Assembly (NCBI GenBank): GCA_015501055.1 | Contig: JADNYV010000132.1 | Location: 39,035 to 103,034 of the forward strand | Origin: Mucidula mucida | Taxonomy: Eukaryota > Basidiomycota > Agaricomycetes > Agaricales > Physalacriaceae | Reading direction: 5' to 3' | DNA: 64,000 nt | Shown: positions 1 through 12,073 of the stretch, in pieces | Position numbering within the stretch: position 1 is the stretch's first letter | Layout: each line of letters begins with the position of its first letter | The notes under the pieces: generated by a model | The model's database searches: none | Seen by the model: only the letters and a program-made list of their open reading frames with translations | What the model was told of the DNA's origin: nothing | Translations under genes and position numbers: made by a program

Positions 1-900
1 CGTAACCCATTTGCAATGGACGTAGTCCTATGATGGCGCGATTTTATTCCTGTATATGAATATCCAGTGTTTTCAATATGATGTGTAGTGCTATTTAAGA
101 GATTGCGACATCGTTTAGGACTACACTCAACATGACTCAGACTTAATGGCATACTGCTGGCGCCGCGTTGACACTAATGATACAGCACCTCACGCTTGAA
201 CTGTTTGATACGTCAATCAGATTAACCTACTAGACTATAGACCGTCCCATACTCCCATATATTTCAATACTATTAAGTGTTCCACTTTCATGATTCCAAC
301 CTAAGGTGCCCAGTCCAACGTCGGAATGATTGGAGGTATACCAAGATGAGGGCATGACTCAGACCGGACGAGTATCCGTAAGGGTGCGCTCAACAGGAGA
401 CCCATACACTGTTTCCGGCTATAGATTGTCCTTCATCCCCTTCTTTGCCATGCACTGACAGACATTGGGATTGGGCAAAATGCACTGTACGCTGTCGTTT
501 GCGTGAAGATCAAACCAAAGTTCAGGAGCACAACCAATATCGAGCCTTGTGTAGTCAGAAAGCATTTCGCGCTCTCGCATTTTACACTAATCATAGCATG
601 TAAGGAGGGATGTTTGTGGAATTCCTTACGGGCAAAATTCCAGGTCCAGTGCATTATAGTTCACTGAGCGGTAACTGAGAGATAGGTTATACACGGAGAG
701 AAGGGAAAAGTAAAGGATATACACGTGAAAGAAATCGTATCTACATTGAGCTCAGTTTTTAGTTTTTACTCTCTTCCTCTGAGGCTCTTCTTTATCGTCT
801 TCCTCCTCGTCCAAGTCATCGAGGTGCAGTTCAATCCCTGTGAAGCCGGAGTCAAGACCTGGGAGCTCGTAAAAGAGTGCCCTCCCAAGCCATGCAGCCA
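1..900. other. no supported gene
   Basis: I see no open frame here with recognisable protein character, no RNA gene and no terminal repeat. It lies downstream of the 3' end of the minus-strand FunK1 gene, so it may hold that gene's 3' untranslated region and intergenic DNA. Confidence 0.5.
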
Positions 901-921
901 AGAGACGGTGAACACCGCCTC

Positions 922-2816
922 TCAAAACTTTGTCCGTTTTCTGGTAGCAGTGGGCATGAATGAGGGATAGAAATGGTTAACAACAAAGTCGTAGATGACT
1001 GGAACGGCACAGCAGGCGCTGCGCTCTGGATTTTTGACTGCTGCAGGTTGCACCGGGGTTGGCATGTCCGTGGCATATTGGCGCAAGGTGTCATACAGCC
1101 AACTTGCACTCTCCATGTGCTGCCCACCCAGGACGTACTGCCCGTATGGTGTTGTCCGTACGTGCACGGAATCCGGCCCATCTCTGCCACGGCCAGAGGT
1201 AAGAGCCTTCATGCCTCGACTTTTGGATCGGAGTCCTCAAATCCCCTGTATCGGTACATGAATACCTGGGCGAGCTCAGTAAACAACGCATTCAGACCCG
1301 GAATGCCAAAGTCGACGGGCGTGCAGACGTAATCGGCCCATCCTCTTAGACAGTTCAATTTCTCGTCACTGCCAGTGTCCCTGTGATAGTCGTCCACGGT
1401 GTTGAAATCAAACCACTTGATTAGCTTATTGTGGAGGTCGGTTGGGGGGGATTTATGCTTTAGATGAAGCAGCGCAATGTAGAGCAGCACCCAAAACACG
1501 GATTCCCGGTTATCTACGAGACTATGGGTGATGCTTTGCTTTCCTGCGTCACCCCCATGTGGCAGCCTCCCGTTGAGTAAATGAACCAAAACAAATTGCC
1601 ATGTTCCCTACCAAATTGATGAGTATACCCTATAAATGGTGTTGCAAAAGACGTACTGTTCTTCCGGGGTGATGTGTCACAACATTTGAGTCAAGTACCA
1701 GACAGAGATCCCAATCGATCAACACTCCTCTGTCTTTCGGAGTAATCATGATGTTGCCAACACTGATATCACGGTGCAGGATCCGCGCAAGAGTAAATGC
1801 TGCTTGTGCGGCTATTCAAAGTTTGTGAGAATCCAGGGTGTATATAGGAGAAGTAGAGACGTACCTTTCATGGCATCCGCGACGCATGTCAAAAGTGTTT
1901 TACAGTTTCCAAATGCCATAAGATCTCAAGCGATAGTACGCAGAAAGATGCGATGACATTGGAGAGGCAGCCTGAGGTGATGATATTTCCGCCCGTTTGG
2001 CAGTTTATGAGCGAACACCAAAAATTCCACTTCCTGCGTACGGGTGATCATGCCCGGAATGTCGCCCCCCACCTCCATCTCCGCAACATTTGGAACTTTA
2101 TGTTGGGCCAATAGGCGGTATATTTCGGCTTTGGGCTTGGTTTGTGTGGAGGGCTCCTGCCAATAGTCCTTCATAAAGAAGAGGCTGAAACGAGACGTTG
2201 GTGATGGCGGGGCATTGTCAACATAATTGTCAAGGTCCTTTGAGGGATCGTATGCCAGGCTTCGACACGTGGAGTGGGAGAAGGGCAAAAGACACCCCCA
2301 GTGGAACTTAGGGGCAGGAATAATAAAACGGCGCATAGTTCCATCAACGGTGAGCGTTACCCAGAAGAGTCTCTCGGAAACTGGCGCTACGTCTGCACGG
2401 ACAGCTTTCGCCTCGCAGTGCAATATGTCACTGTGGTAGAGAGAGAACTTTGCTCGTGCGCGCTTTGCATCAGGATCGTCATCAGCGACGGGCATGACTG
2501 TGGGGTCTAATCCGCGTTGGGTGCGCGTGAGCTGAGCAAAGCGCAAATAAAACTCGAAGAGAATCAGGGCTCCTGGTCCCTTGGTGTACTTGAAACGATT
2601 GGTGACAATCGACCCTCGGCGATCCCATCGAACCAAGCGAGCGTAACCACCCACAACGACCACCGTGAACAAATGCCCACGAAACATCAAGGACATGGTA
2701 ATAGCGGCGTAGGCTGAGATTTGTCCACGAGCCTTCTGTCCGACCACAGAATTCCTCTCCCCAGGAAAGATGTTTTCTGCAAGCGGGGTGTCTGCCTGTT
2801 TATTGTCGTCTTCGTT
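922..2816 (-). pseudogene. FunK1 fungal protein kinase, 3' (catalytic) part, cut by a KDZ transposon
   Basis: This is the larger part of a basidiomycete FunK1 kinase gene. Reading down the minus strand, the block at 2816-1926 has the N-lobe signature (RGQISAYAA, then YARLVRWDRRGSIVT). A short exon at about 1785-1680 carries the catalytic loop HRDISVGNIMI followed by LIDWDLC, the counterpart of the metal-binding DFG. The block at 1589-1209 holds GTWQF and the C-lobe. Introns near 1875-1823 and 1650-1602 have GT..AG ends. An in-frame TGA at 1926-1928 separates N-lobe and catalytic loop; CGA would fit. The frame runs into the transposon end at 2817, so the apparent start there is an insertion boundary. 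The last exon, about 1180-922, is the least certain part. Presumed serine/threonine kinase; not functional as read. Confidence 0.85.
2810..2816. repeat. KDZ target-site duplication, left copy
   Basis: CTTCGTT sits directly before the element's CACCCTATACTG end and is repeated exactly at 12619-12625 after the other end. Both copies lie in the FunK1 exon. Confidence 0.85.
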
Positions 2817-3361
2817 CACCCTATACTGTACCTATATAATAATACAGGCCTCTGATAAGAGGGCATTGTATTGCAATATAGGCTCTAATTATAATTGCTA
2901 CTGAAGCGGACTTGTATTATAATACAGGGGGGTCCGTATTATGATACGGGTCCCCCTGCCTAATATAGCGGGTGGGGGCGGCACAGGGGGTGAGGCCCGC
3001 TGTGCCGTGATGCCGAATGTAGTCAGCAATGCTCGCACTCGGGCATTCCCGAGCAATCACGGGGATGGCCAAATCCGGATGCGCCCCGCTCCCGCTCCCC
3101 TCCCTGGCGCGCACGCCACATTCCAGCACCACCCATTTCAGTGGAGATTGCAATCACTCAGAATTCGCCTCTGATTGCAATGCCATGCGCGTCTGTAGCA
3201 CATCTCGGGGTGGGCAGCAGGCGGTGACCGGGCATTCCCGAGAAGTCACGGGGATGTTCGAATCCGGATGCGTCCCGCTCCCGCTCACCTACCCAGTGCG
3301 CGCGCCACATTCTGGCCACCACAAATTTAATGTCAGCGAATGCATGTAAAGAATCTGCCCC
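2817..3361 (+). repeat. KDZ left terminal inverted repeat (545 bases)
   Basis: Begins CACCCTATACTGTACC and matches the reverse complement of 12074-12618 along its whole length without gaps. The outer 140 bases are AT-rich with short palindromes (around 2918-2955). The inner part holds two GC-rich subrepeats. Open frames in this stretch are mirrored in the other repeat and are not genes. Confidence 0.95.
3041..3322 (+). repeat. tandem subterminal units in the KDZ repeat, 189-base period
   Basis: GGGCATTCCCGAG begins one unit at 3041 and another at 3230. Both continue through a shared ATCCGGATGCG core and end at CGCCACATTC. They are candidate transposase binding units. A third, more diverged copy lies on the other strand at 11938-12014, inside the right repeat only. 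Confidence 0.7.
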
Positions 3362-3812
3362 ATCCGCCTCAGAATACCGGGCTACATCTCAAATTCCCCG
3401 CACGCTAGTTCGAATCCGACCCCGATCCGACACCGCTGATCTCCAGCAAATGCGTTCAGCCCCAAAAAACCTATTTTCTGCTCACTATCCTATCACTCTT
3501 AGTAGTCCTGTCTGTGTACTGGGCAACGAACCGTGCCCAGACACGAATTAGAGCATTTTTGAGGGACTTGTCATTCAAGTGCATCAGATTTCCCAATTTG
3601 GAAATCTACGCTCGTGCTGGCGGGCAAATCGCTGTAATGAGCGTGAAGGGCGGGCGTCGTGCCCAATCAATATGAATTTATTACAATGGCAGCGGGACAT
3701 GTCTAAGTAAATATCTATCGATACCTGAAATCTATAGAGTAAGAAATGCGCTGGATGTGCGCGGATGTAGTTGGTCAGTTGGCAGTCTTTCTCCTCAATC
3801 GCTGTTGTGAAA
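3362..3812. other. KDZ left subterminal non-coding region
   Basis: No gene seen. The CCGGGCTACATCTC motif near 3378 is shared with the right subterminal region, but otherwise the two sides have diverged. Confidence 0.55.
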
Positions 3813-6559
3813 TTACATGAGTTTAGAGAAACGTTTAAGGGAATCAGTACTTGCCTTGGCTACCGGATCATTCTCCTTGTCGACATCAGCTTCGGTGGAA
3901 GTGCGCTTTACTGATGTCGATGCAGAGGCGGTCTTGGATACCTTCCGAAATGTGGCGTTGCGTATCATGTTGTCCAAGGCCCACGTCACATCAGTAACAG
4001 CGAGAACCCAGTTTTCGCGCTGCGCCGAACCTGCAACATCCGTGAGATCGGACACAGCCTCTCCCCACCACAGTAAGACCCCGATGACAAGAGTGATTCC
4101 GTTCCTGCCCGATTTGTCCTGAAGACCGTCCCAATTGACAAAATCTGGCTTGATGAGCCGATCCTCATGAATCCGGGTAGTCGGCTGGAGTGAGCGCCAC
4201 CATTTCCAGAACGATGGAACGAAGTCGTTGAGATCGCCGACGGGCCACTTCTTAGCCCAATTACGTCGTAGGCGCATAAAATCTGCAACGACCGATGGAC
4301 GATGGTCCGTGGCTAATTTGGTCTTGCCATCGTCGACGAATCCAGCCATCTCCTCGAAGACCAAGAGGGAGTCGATCAAGCTAATCCAAACTGTTCCCCA
4401 TGCGGAACCTCGCCGAAAGGCGTCGAATGCCTGCTTAAGTTCTGGCCAAAATTTTGACTTGTCCACCTGGTCCCAGTGGAGTGTGTCGACATCATCACGA
4501 AGCTCATCGTCGACATGCATCTCTGTAAGAGGGGCAATGAATTTGTCATCGGCGCTGACTGTCGGCGTGGAATCGTCAACATTGGCTAGGGATGGAGGAT
4601 CCGAGATGTTAAGTGGAGTGGGAGCAGGATTGGGAAAGACTTCGACAGCCGCCGGAGTTGGACTGGTGACATTGACGGCAGTAGAAGTTTCAACAGGAGC
4701 GGGATCAACGATGGGAGCGGCGGGCGAAGCGGTGGCAGGAGCGGCGGTAGGAGCGGCGGGCGAAGCGGTGGCAGGAGCGGCGGTAGGAGCGGCGGTAGAA
4801 GCGGCGGGCGGAGCGGTGGTAGAAGCGGCGGGCGGAGCATCGACGAAAGCGTCAGCAGGACCAACAATGGGAACGGCGGCAGGAGCGCCGGCGGTGTCGT
4901 CCTCCTCCGAGTCACTGCCCTCGCTCTCCTGGTTCCCAAATAGCGCTATGTGCCACGGATTCTTCTCCCCGCGTACCTTCGGCATGTACTTATGCAGGAA
5001 GGACTGGCTGTTCAAGGGGGAGCCGGGCATGATTGCAATGAGCCGGGAATGAGCATACGCGATGTTCATCTCGCGTTCGAACGATATATTCGGCATTGCG
5101 TGGAGCTCTGCTAGACAGTCACGGCGCGCTGCATCGGGGAGGAGCTCGAGTAACGTCTTGAACTCCTCGTTGAGTGGTCGTTCCGATGCCAATGGCCTCG
5201 ATGGCGCTGTGGAGGGCGGAGTGCCAGCGTCTTCGTTGGGAGCGTCCGCTGTGGTACCAGAGGTCGGTGCCGTCTTTGGTGTCGTCTCTGTTGACGTTCC
5301 CATGGCGCGGCTCGCAATCTCAGCCTCCGCTACGACATATTTAGTCGCTCGCTCGTAGAAGCCAAATAAACACGTACTGAAGCATTTCATTCCAAATCTA
5401 ATCATGATATCTTCAACATTCTGGTATCCAGCGGCGTCGTGCTCGTTCCATTTGACACCAGATGCGAATGTCCGACCAGAGTGAATGCTAAGTGAAACTG
5501 AGAGTCTGACACGAATAGAAAGGAATGAAGACATACCCTCGACACTCGATACGACCGTCATGCTCAGCGATGGGTCCGCACAATAATATGGTGCAGACCA
5601 TACCCATGTGGGAGGCAACGGTATCCGCCACGCGTTGCAAGTACGCGGCGCCTTTGTCGAGAGCACTGAGGGAAATGAGTGGTGACAAGAGAATGAAGAA
5701 AATGGCTTACTTCTGATATCTAGCCGGTGTGGCGGTTTCCGCCTTCATTGCCTCGTAATTGGCGGTATCCTGCTTCCATTTCTCGTCGACCATGCGCTTG
5801 GTCTCCTCGCGTACGGTTTCCGATTCCTGGTTCCACTTTGCGTTGACGACACGACGTTGGATAGAAAGATAGGGTTCGGGGTCGGGGCGAGTCGCGTTGG
5901 GATCGGCCTCGAGAGCTTCCGCGAAGGCGGCGTTGGCAGCTGCAATGACGGAATCGTACTCCTCCTTGACGGCAAGCTGCAACCCTTTCTCCCAGTGGAC
6001 GTTGGTGTACATTTGGACGAGTTGGGTGCGCCGTGGCTTGTCCTTGGTCCCGTCATATTGGTGATCATGGCCTCGATGATGCCTTCGTCCTTCTTGTCCT
6101 TGGAGTTCCCGTACGTGTGTCGATACCAGCCTAAAATTTTCTATAATGTGTGTAAGACCGCGTACACGGGAAGTGGGTAGTGACGTGCCTTGGCCTGGGC
6201 ATTGACTTCATCTTCACGCTTTTTTGCCCCTTCCGAAGGGAGGGTAGCAATCTCCTGGGCGAAATTTTGCTCCCACTGCGCAACTTGACTGTCCGTGGGC
6301 ATGGGCGGTGTTGCTTCGAGGTCGTCCTGGGGAGCTGTCAGCAAGACAATGCCGCTCGAAGGCATGAACGCACCATTGGGTTCAAATCTCCGTATGCGAT
6401 GTAGTACCGAATGGCCATAAGGCGTGACCACTGCGCATTCGTCTTGGCTTTGCAGGACTCGGTCCATTCTTCCTTTGCGGGGGCAAAGAACGCGGCCTTG
6501 GTTCCGAAAATCCAAGGTTTGCGACCACGTTTGTCGGGATTAGCTTTTGGACGTGGCAT
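3813..6559 (-). CDS. KDZ-associated accessory protein A
   Basis: A multi-exon minus-strand gene starting at MPRPKANPDKRGRKPW (6559). It matches a family I know as a frequent neighbour of KDZ transposase in Agaricomycetes; its function is unknown. In order it has a basic N-terminus, a charged helical stretch (about 6010-5710, LVQMYTNVHWEKG), a small exon at 5660-5530 ending GPIAEHDGR, an IHSGRTF segment, a long Ala/Pro/Thr-rich linker with repeated TAAPATASPAAP units (4670-4860), and a conserved C-terminal block with KSGRNGITLVIGVLLWWG and DVTWALDNM. Introns near 6185-6135, 5705-5665 and 5528-5490 have plausible borders. The frame jumps by one base near 6383 and near 6045, so as read it is broken. 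A DNA-binding or transposition-helper role is a guess. Confidence 0.65.
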
Positions 6560-6736
6560 TGCGGTACGGATTTTTGTGTGTGCGGCTCAGACAGTGGGTA
6601 AGATTTGGGAATGAGACAGGGACAGGAATGGGAAATAGGGTAGGCGGTAGGCGAAGCGTCGGCCACGTGGAGTGCTCAAACAGAGTGCTCACACTGTATG
6701 GAAGGAAAATTAAATGTATTCGTCGCTAGGTCGTGT

Positions 6737-7484
6737 TTATCGTAAATCTGGAGGGAGAACCTCTGCCAATGTTGGAGCTACACGCAAATGCGCCGAAGAG
6801 CCCCGTGCAAGGCAATCGGACAAGGCCTGTTCTGCGTCGGCTCTGGATATGATGAGACGGTCAGACGGTGATTGAAAAGATAAGGAAAGAAACGCACAGA
6901 TTGGCGTATATATCCACAGCGCGGCTCCCGTCGACATAGAGAGCATAGCGCGTAGTCGAAGCAGGACTGTCATACTGGGGAGGAGAGAATTCGTTGAGGT
7001 CGTGGTTGGGTGATACCGGCAAAGACACGGGTCTGGAGATGACTGGCGGGAAAGGCTTGCAGATGAAAGTGGGGAAAGGCTTGCGCCGGCGGAGTGGGAC
7101 GGGTTCCGGGTCAGAGATGGTGTCTGGACAGTCGTGAGGATCGAGTTCCCCATGCCTGCAGAGTAGTTGCCATTGCTTTACGCATTCGTCCCAGGATGTG
7201 CAGACATCGTAGGCCCCGCCTTTTCGACCACCAATGACGCGGTCGGCAAGTAGGCTACTGTCTGATTAGTCTAATCGACTGCGGAGAATAACCGGGACGC
7301 ACCGAGTGGAAAAAACTCCAACCATTGATCCACGTCGCACTAGAAAAAGTTCTTGGTGTTCTTCTCGCGGTTTATCACCGACATTATACGTCCACTGTGG
7401 CAGGCAAATGCGAGGATATTGCGGGATCGTAGGTGAAGCCGCGTGGATGGTGTCGTCTGAATCGCTGGATGAGCCCGTAGACAT
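6737..7484 (-). CDS. KDZ-associated small accessory protein B, possibly viroplasmin/RNase H1 N-domain-like
   Basis: Three exons on the minus strand. Exon 1 (7484 to about 7306) is acidic and Ser-rich, then reads LFLVRRGSMVGVFSTR. After a 44-base intron, exon 2 reads RKGGAYDVCTSWDECVKQW, a Pro/Arg-rich linker, then YVDGSRAVDIYANL. After a second intron (about 6926-6871) it ends ADAEQALSDCLARG...LPPDLR. The pattern of a small beta segment with Gly, Tyr and Trp-x-Glu-Cys resembles the caulimovirus viroplasmin/RNase H1 N-terminal fold found in small genes beside KDZ transposases; I hold that match loosely. The frames join cleanly across both introns, so this gene looks intact. It is transcribed divergently from the transposase. 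Confidence 0.6.
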
Positions 7485-7971
7485 GAGCCGAGAAGAGGAT
7501 TATGACGGTAAGTGCCAGAGATCGATATGATCGCTTACTGATTTCGTATCATGTGCACTGTCGAACCTCGATCCCTCATCTGATTCTCTTCCCTCATGCT
7601 AACCTCTGCCTCACATGCTTTGTTTTCTGCCCTTTCCATGCGTAACGCGTGCATCGTGGCAATACTCCATCTGTCATGTTGAGAGATCTTACCAAGTACG
7701 ATGTTCGGCGTCCTGTGAATTTTGGTTTTGCCCGTATGTATCACTTCGCTCGTGTACCATCTTGCATCGCATGGTAGGATACTACGACTACAAATCACAT
7801 CATTTTGTGCGATCCTTGACGTGATGATTCTGTTAGATCCCAAATCCGTTATTGTCGTCAACTCTTGAACACGGTTTATAAGAGACCGACAATACTAATT
7901 CTATCTAGTGACAACACCACATTTCGAGTCCCCCCTCTTGGCGATATCAAACTCTCTGAAGCTCACCACAC
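7485..7971. promoter_or_regulatory. divergent intergenic region between KDZ accessory B and transposase
   Basis: The 487 bases between the two divergent start codons hold no convincing exon. Promoters for both genes must lie here, but I see no clear TATA box. Confidence 0.4.
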
Positions 7972-10900
7972 ATGAATCCCCGCGGCAAAAAGGGCAAAGA
8001 CGTCACTTTCATCGCGTCTGAACGCGCTCAAGCTCGCGTTCCCGCCGCTCTCACCTTGGATGTATCTGCTGATGGGCGTCGCACAGTTTGGAAAGAGCGA
8101 CGTGTCGAGGACGTCGCAAGTCTACCGGAGCCTCCGCCTTTTGAAGAGCAGGAGGATCTGCATGCCGCCGCTCTTGCAGACTCTGTGGACGGGTTCTCTT
8201 ACTTGCTGGGGAGAATGTTGACACAGAGTTAGAGAGCAACGCCACCCCGGCCGATCATGGCATTGTTATCCGCGTCAAGTCACGAAACATAAACAGCGTA
8301 AGTGTGTCGTGCCTCTTGAATCCACGTCTACTCACAACTTATTGTAGGATAATCCAATGTTAACGTGGCGCCCTTATCGAGACTTATACTTGCAGGAACT
8401 TCTCAGGTTGGATGGCTGTGGCGATAACTTGGAGATTTGCTCTCGGTGTTCGACTGATGACATCTCTAATCCGGCGATATATCGCTGCTGCGAGAATGAA
8501 TGCCATGCAGCGGGTTTGGTCTGTTCGGACTGCTGTGTTTCCCTACATGCGATGTTACCCCTGCATTGGATCGAGGTATGTCATCACTTCATGCTTAAAC
8601 TGATTACTCAACCCTACGTATACTGATAGAAATGGAACGGAACGTTTTTTGAACCGAGCTCGTTGAGGGAGATTGGCGCGGTTGTTCAATTGGGTCATCC
8701 CGCTGGCAAGCGCTGCCCGCTGCCAATCAGAACGACTAATTCGTTCACGGTCCTACACACGAACGGTATACACTCTCTAAATCTCTACTTCTGTGGTTGC
8801 TCGGCCGCTGCTCAGGGTTACATCCAACTGCTTCGGGGCTCGTGGTATCCATCAACTCCCCGAGAGCCTCGCACAGCTTCGACCTTCAGTCTACTTCGGC
8901 TCTTTCACAATTTGAACTGTCTCGGTAAACTACCAGCTTGGGACCTGTGGAAAGCCCTGGAGACGATGACCGAGCATCGCACATTATGCTCTCCCCCTCA
9001 ACGCTACCAGGTCCTTCTTCGTAGCATCCGCCAATGGCGGCACCTCAAATTACTGAAGCGCGCGGGTAGGGGACACACCTCTTCCGGCGTTTCCGGCACC
9101 GCCCTAGGCGAACTCGTGGTTGCGTGCCCTGCCTGTCCTCACCCAAGTAGAAATCTTCCGCCAGATTGGGAATCCATATCGGCGGAGAAAAAGTACGTCA
9201 GTCTATATTGCCAAGTTCAGGATGATCTGACGTACCTGACTAGGTTCATCTATATCCTTTTCCTGGCAATTGATGCCAACTTTCGCTTGCGCAACGCTGT
9301 GGTATCCACAGCAGAACAAGACCCTCCTCTCGGGGATGGATGGGCCTTTTTTGTTGAACAAGCACCATACAATGAACACGTTCGTTCTTTTGTTAGCCAG
9401 GAGGACATGGCAACTTGTTCGGGCTTCAAGGTATTCCTTTTCTAATTACCCCGTTCATCCGCATCTGACATCAAATGAGGCCACTTTCTTGGCGGATTTG
9501 AAGAATGCCAAGGGTCTCCGGACCACTGGCATTGCCGGTGTTACTTGCTCGCGACACGGTGTTTGGCGGCCAAACGGCATGGGTGACCTCCAGCGCGGTG
9601 AACGGTATGTTTGGGACTGATTCTCTTGGCAGCTGACCTGATTCGGTTAGGTTTTGCAACGTCGATCCTCTAGTGGCAATCTCAATGGTGGCGACAATTC
9701 GAGACTGGATCTGGTCCTGTCGTACGACATTGTCTGCATCTGGGGCGTACATTTCCGGATCGTCTCACGCAGCTACCTTTACAGTGGCGTCTCAATTTTG
9801 ATCCCAACCGAGTTCGCTTCTGTGTGCCTAAGTTTCATTTGTGGGCGCATCGTGTATGTTACTTCTGCCGGCATGTGTTTGATAGATATTGAGCTTACTC
9901 AAGGTGCAATGCCACGCTCTGTACTCATTCAACTTTCTTGTGGGGGTCGGAAGAACACACGGTGAAACGATTGAGGAGAACTGGGCGCAGAGTAATCGAG
10001 CAGCAGCCCAGACAAAAATGATGGGTCCAGGGGCCCGTAAGGACACCCTTGATGACATTTTCGGCGCGCACAATTATCGTGTTGTCAAGTCGTTTCGTAT
10101 GTCATCGTTACTTGAGTCAATATGATCAATCTGATTGTTATAGGACGTGTCCTTCTCGCGCGTCTCGCAGAAGCGATTCGAGAAGCGCGTACACACGCCA
10201 GGGAGTTCAAAGATTTCAACGCCGGAATGGTAACCTTCTGTGGTAACGAGGCCGTGAAGACTTGGGAGCGGGAAGTTTTACTCTGGGATCAGGATCACTC
10301 ACAGCCCTGCCCATACGAGCCACGTTTACAGAACAAGGAGACAATGAGAGATGTCCAATTGCAGCTGGCTCAGGAGGAGAAAACAACTCTACAGAATGGG
10401 TCTGTCTCACATGAGTCGAGCATGAGTCTTTTCCTCGCTCTCGGACTGGAAATCGAAGAGAAACAGTGAGTAAATTGAGATATTACTGCTAGAGCCTGTG
10501 AATATTAATCTTGATGTCTCATGTAGACGCGGGCTCGCTTGGGAGATCAAGGTCCGCCGGTCTGGAACCACTTACCAGGCACTCGATGTGGAACGTCAAC
10601 GAAATGTTATCCTCCGTGATCTCAAAAGATTCCGTCGCCTCCAGCTCTCATTCATGCCCATGTTCAAAGAATACTTAACTGATGATCAGAAAAAAGTCCT
10701 CGACTCCCCCGCTTCTGTGCTGCCGGAGGAAACAAAGCTGTTTCTGCCTTCGGAACTCCGTGAGGCCGATCGGGAACTTCCTCGCGCGTGTGTCGTGGGT
10801 TTGGCGCATGCCGAGACTCGGCTTCGGGAAGCAGAATGCCGGGATGCTCTAGAATCCCTGCGTCGAGGATTGCGTACACGGTCTGCCGGCCATCTTTTCA

Positions 10901-11731
10901 CTGTCCGAAATGTGACCGGTCAAAATCCAACAACTCGTGCTGAGGGGGTACAACGCAAGGTCCAGGTCAGCATATACCTCAGCAAACTTCGTTATCGCTG
11001 GGCCCGGAATGCGCTGTTTCGCCTTCGCAAACACGGAGATTGGGAGCGTGAATTACGCGTCTTGAATGACGTCGATGTCAGGGGTATGAATGAACGCTTG
11101 CTGACCGCAGAGGAGATTGCCGAGAGGCGCATTTTGGCAGAGCAAGGCTTCATTGATGAGCTGATTGCCGGTCCCTCGAGTGAAGGCGCGGTGGTTTCTC
11201 AGGGTGAGGGTCGCCGCCAACTATCGTGGATTTGGTATAGCTACGCCGATCCCATCGATAGTCTGAGCGTCGCCACACGCAACAACGACCCGGTGATTCA
11301 TGAAGGTAAGCTTTGTTTCAAATCTTACCATTTTGCTCAGTCAATTTTGCACAGCCCTCAAGATTGAGTGGTGCAAGGCTCGCGCGCGGAAGATGCGCTG
11401 GGAGGAGGAAGTGGAACTTCTATTGGAAGAGATGCGTCGCGTGATTGTGTATCGCCGGTGGAATGCTGAAATTTGGCGGGAGCGTGGCCGGCAGCAGCGC
11501 GCCGGACTAAATGCTAAGTGTCAACAGGGTCTTTCCGCCTTTGCGGCGGAACAGGCTAGTATTCAAGATAGCGTGGCAGACGATCTGGAGAGTCATTGGA
11601 TGGGAATCCGCGCACTCGGTCAGGAGCTTTTGGCTGGCCTCCCGGTATCACGTGTTGTAGAGGTTGAACTGGAAGAGGAAGAAGACGGCGGTGATAGTAA
11701 CCAGGATGATTTGGATGTAGCAGAGGTGTAA
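7972..11731 (+). CDS. CxC2-type KDZ transposase
   Basis: About 1,050 residues over roughly nine exons. The N-terminal CxC2 cysteine cluster lies at 8430-8575 (CSRCSTDD...CCENECH...CSDCCVSLH...HWIE). The RNase H-like core follows: LAIDANFRLRN (about 9265), LSYDIVCIW (about 9715) and HGETIEENWA (about 9970) hold the expected acidic catalytic residues, with the family block GPGARKDTLDDIFG at 10025. The CSGF...LRTTGIAGVTCSRHG segment is also diagnostic. A long C-terminal helical region ends in an acidic tail at 11731. Introns at 8299-8347, 8576-8630, 9432-9478, 9607-9651, 9855-9902, 10099-10143, 10468-10526 and 11307-11354 are all short GT..AG. The frame breaks near 8200, 9703 and 9763 look like single-base losses. 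It would cut and join the element ends in the nucleus. Confidence 0.9.
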
Positions 11732-12073
11732 ATGAGCAGCAAACTGTTTGTGTCACATTGTGCAAACAGCGCGAAAACAAGTCTCAGTGAACAAAGCGGC
11801 GAGGTGCCCGATTAGGCAAATGACGGAGGTACCGATAATGTGCCGCAAAAGCGCCAAAAGCACTGCTATTAATTGACTACGAATGCAACAGATCCTGGAC
11901 GCCTTGTCCAGAATGTAGGATTTGGTGAGGTCAGAGTGCGGGGTGCGCGCTGGTAGGTGAGCGAGGGCGGCGCGCACCGCGGATGTGAACATCCCGTGAT
12001 CTGTCGGTGATGCCCGATGTGCAGCCATTACTCACGCGAGATGTAGCCCGGAAGTCTGCCAATACTGTTCCCC
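11732..12073. other. KDZ right subterminal region
   Basis: Follows the transposase stop. No gene is seen. It holds the diverged third copy of the subterminal repeat unit (11938-12014, minus orientation). Confidence 0.5.

Noticed and set aside
2817..2819. Start codon for a 297-residue protein at the KDZ boundary
   Set aside because: The codon is GTG created at the insertion junction. The frame continues into FunK1 sequence on the other side of the element.
2917..3349. Open frames of 77-106 residues in the KDZ left repeat
   Set aside because: The same frames appear mirrored at 12086-12518 because the two repeats are identical. They have no protein motifs and lie in GC-rich repeat DNA.
4228..5052. 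A 274-residue plus-strand frame
   Set aside because: Antisense shadow of accessory A over its Ala/Pro repeat region. The minus-strand frame has the conserved family blocks.
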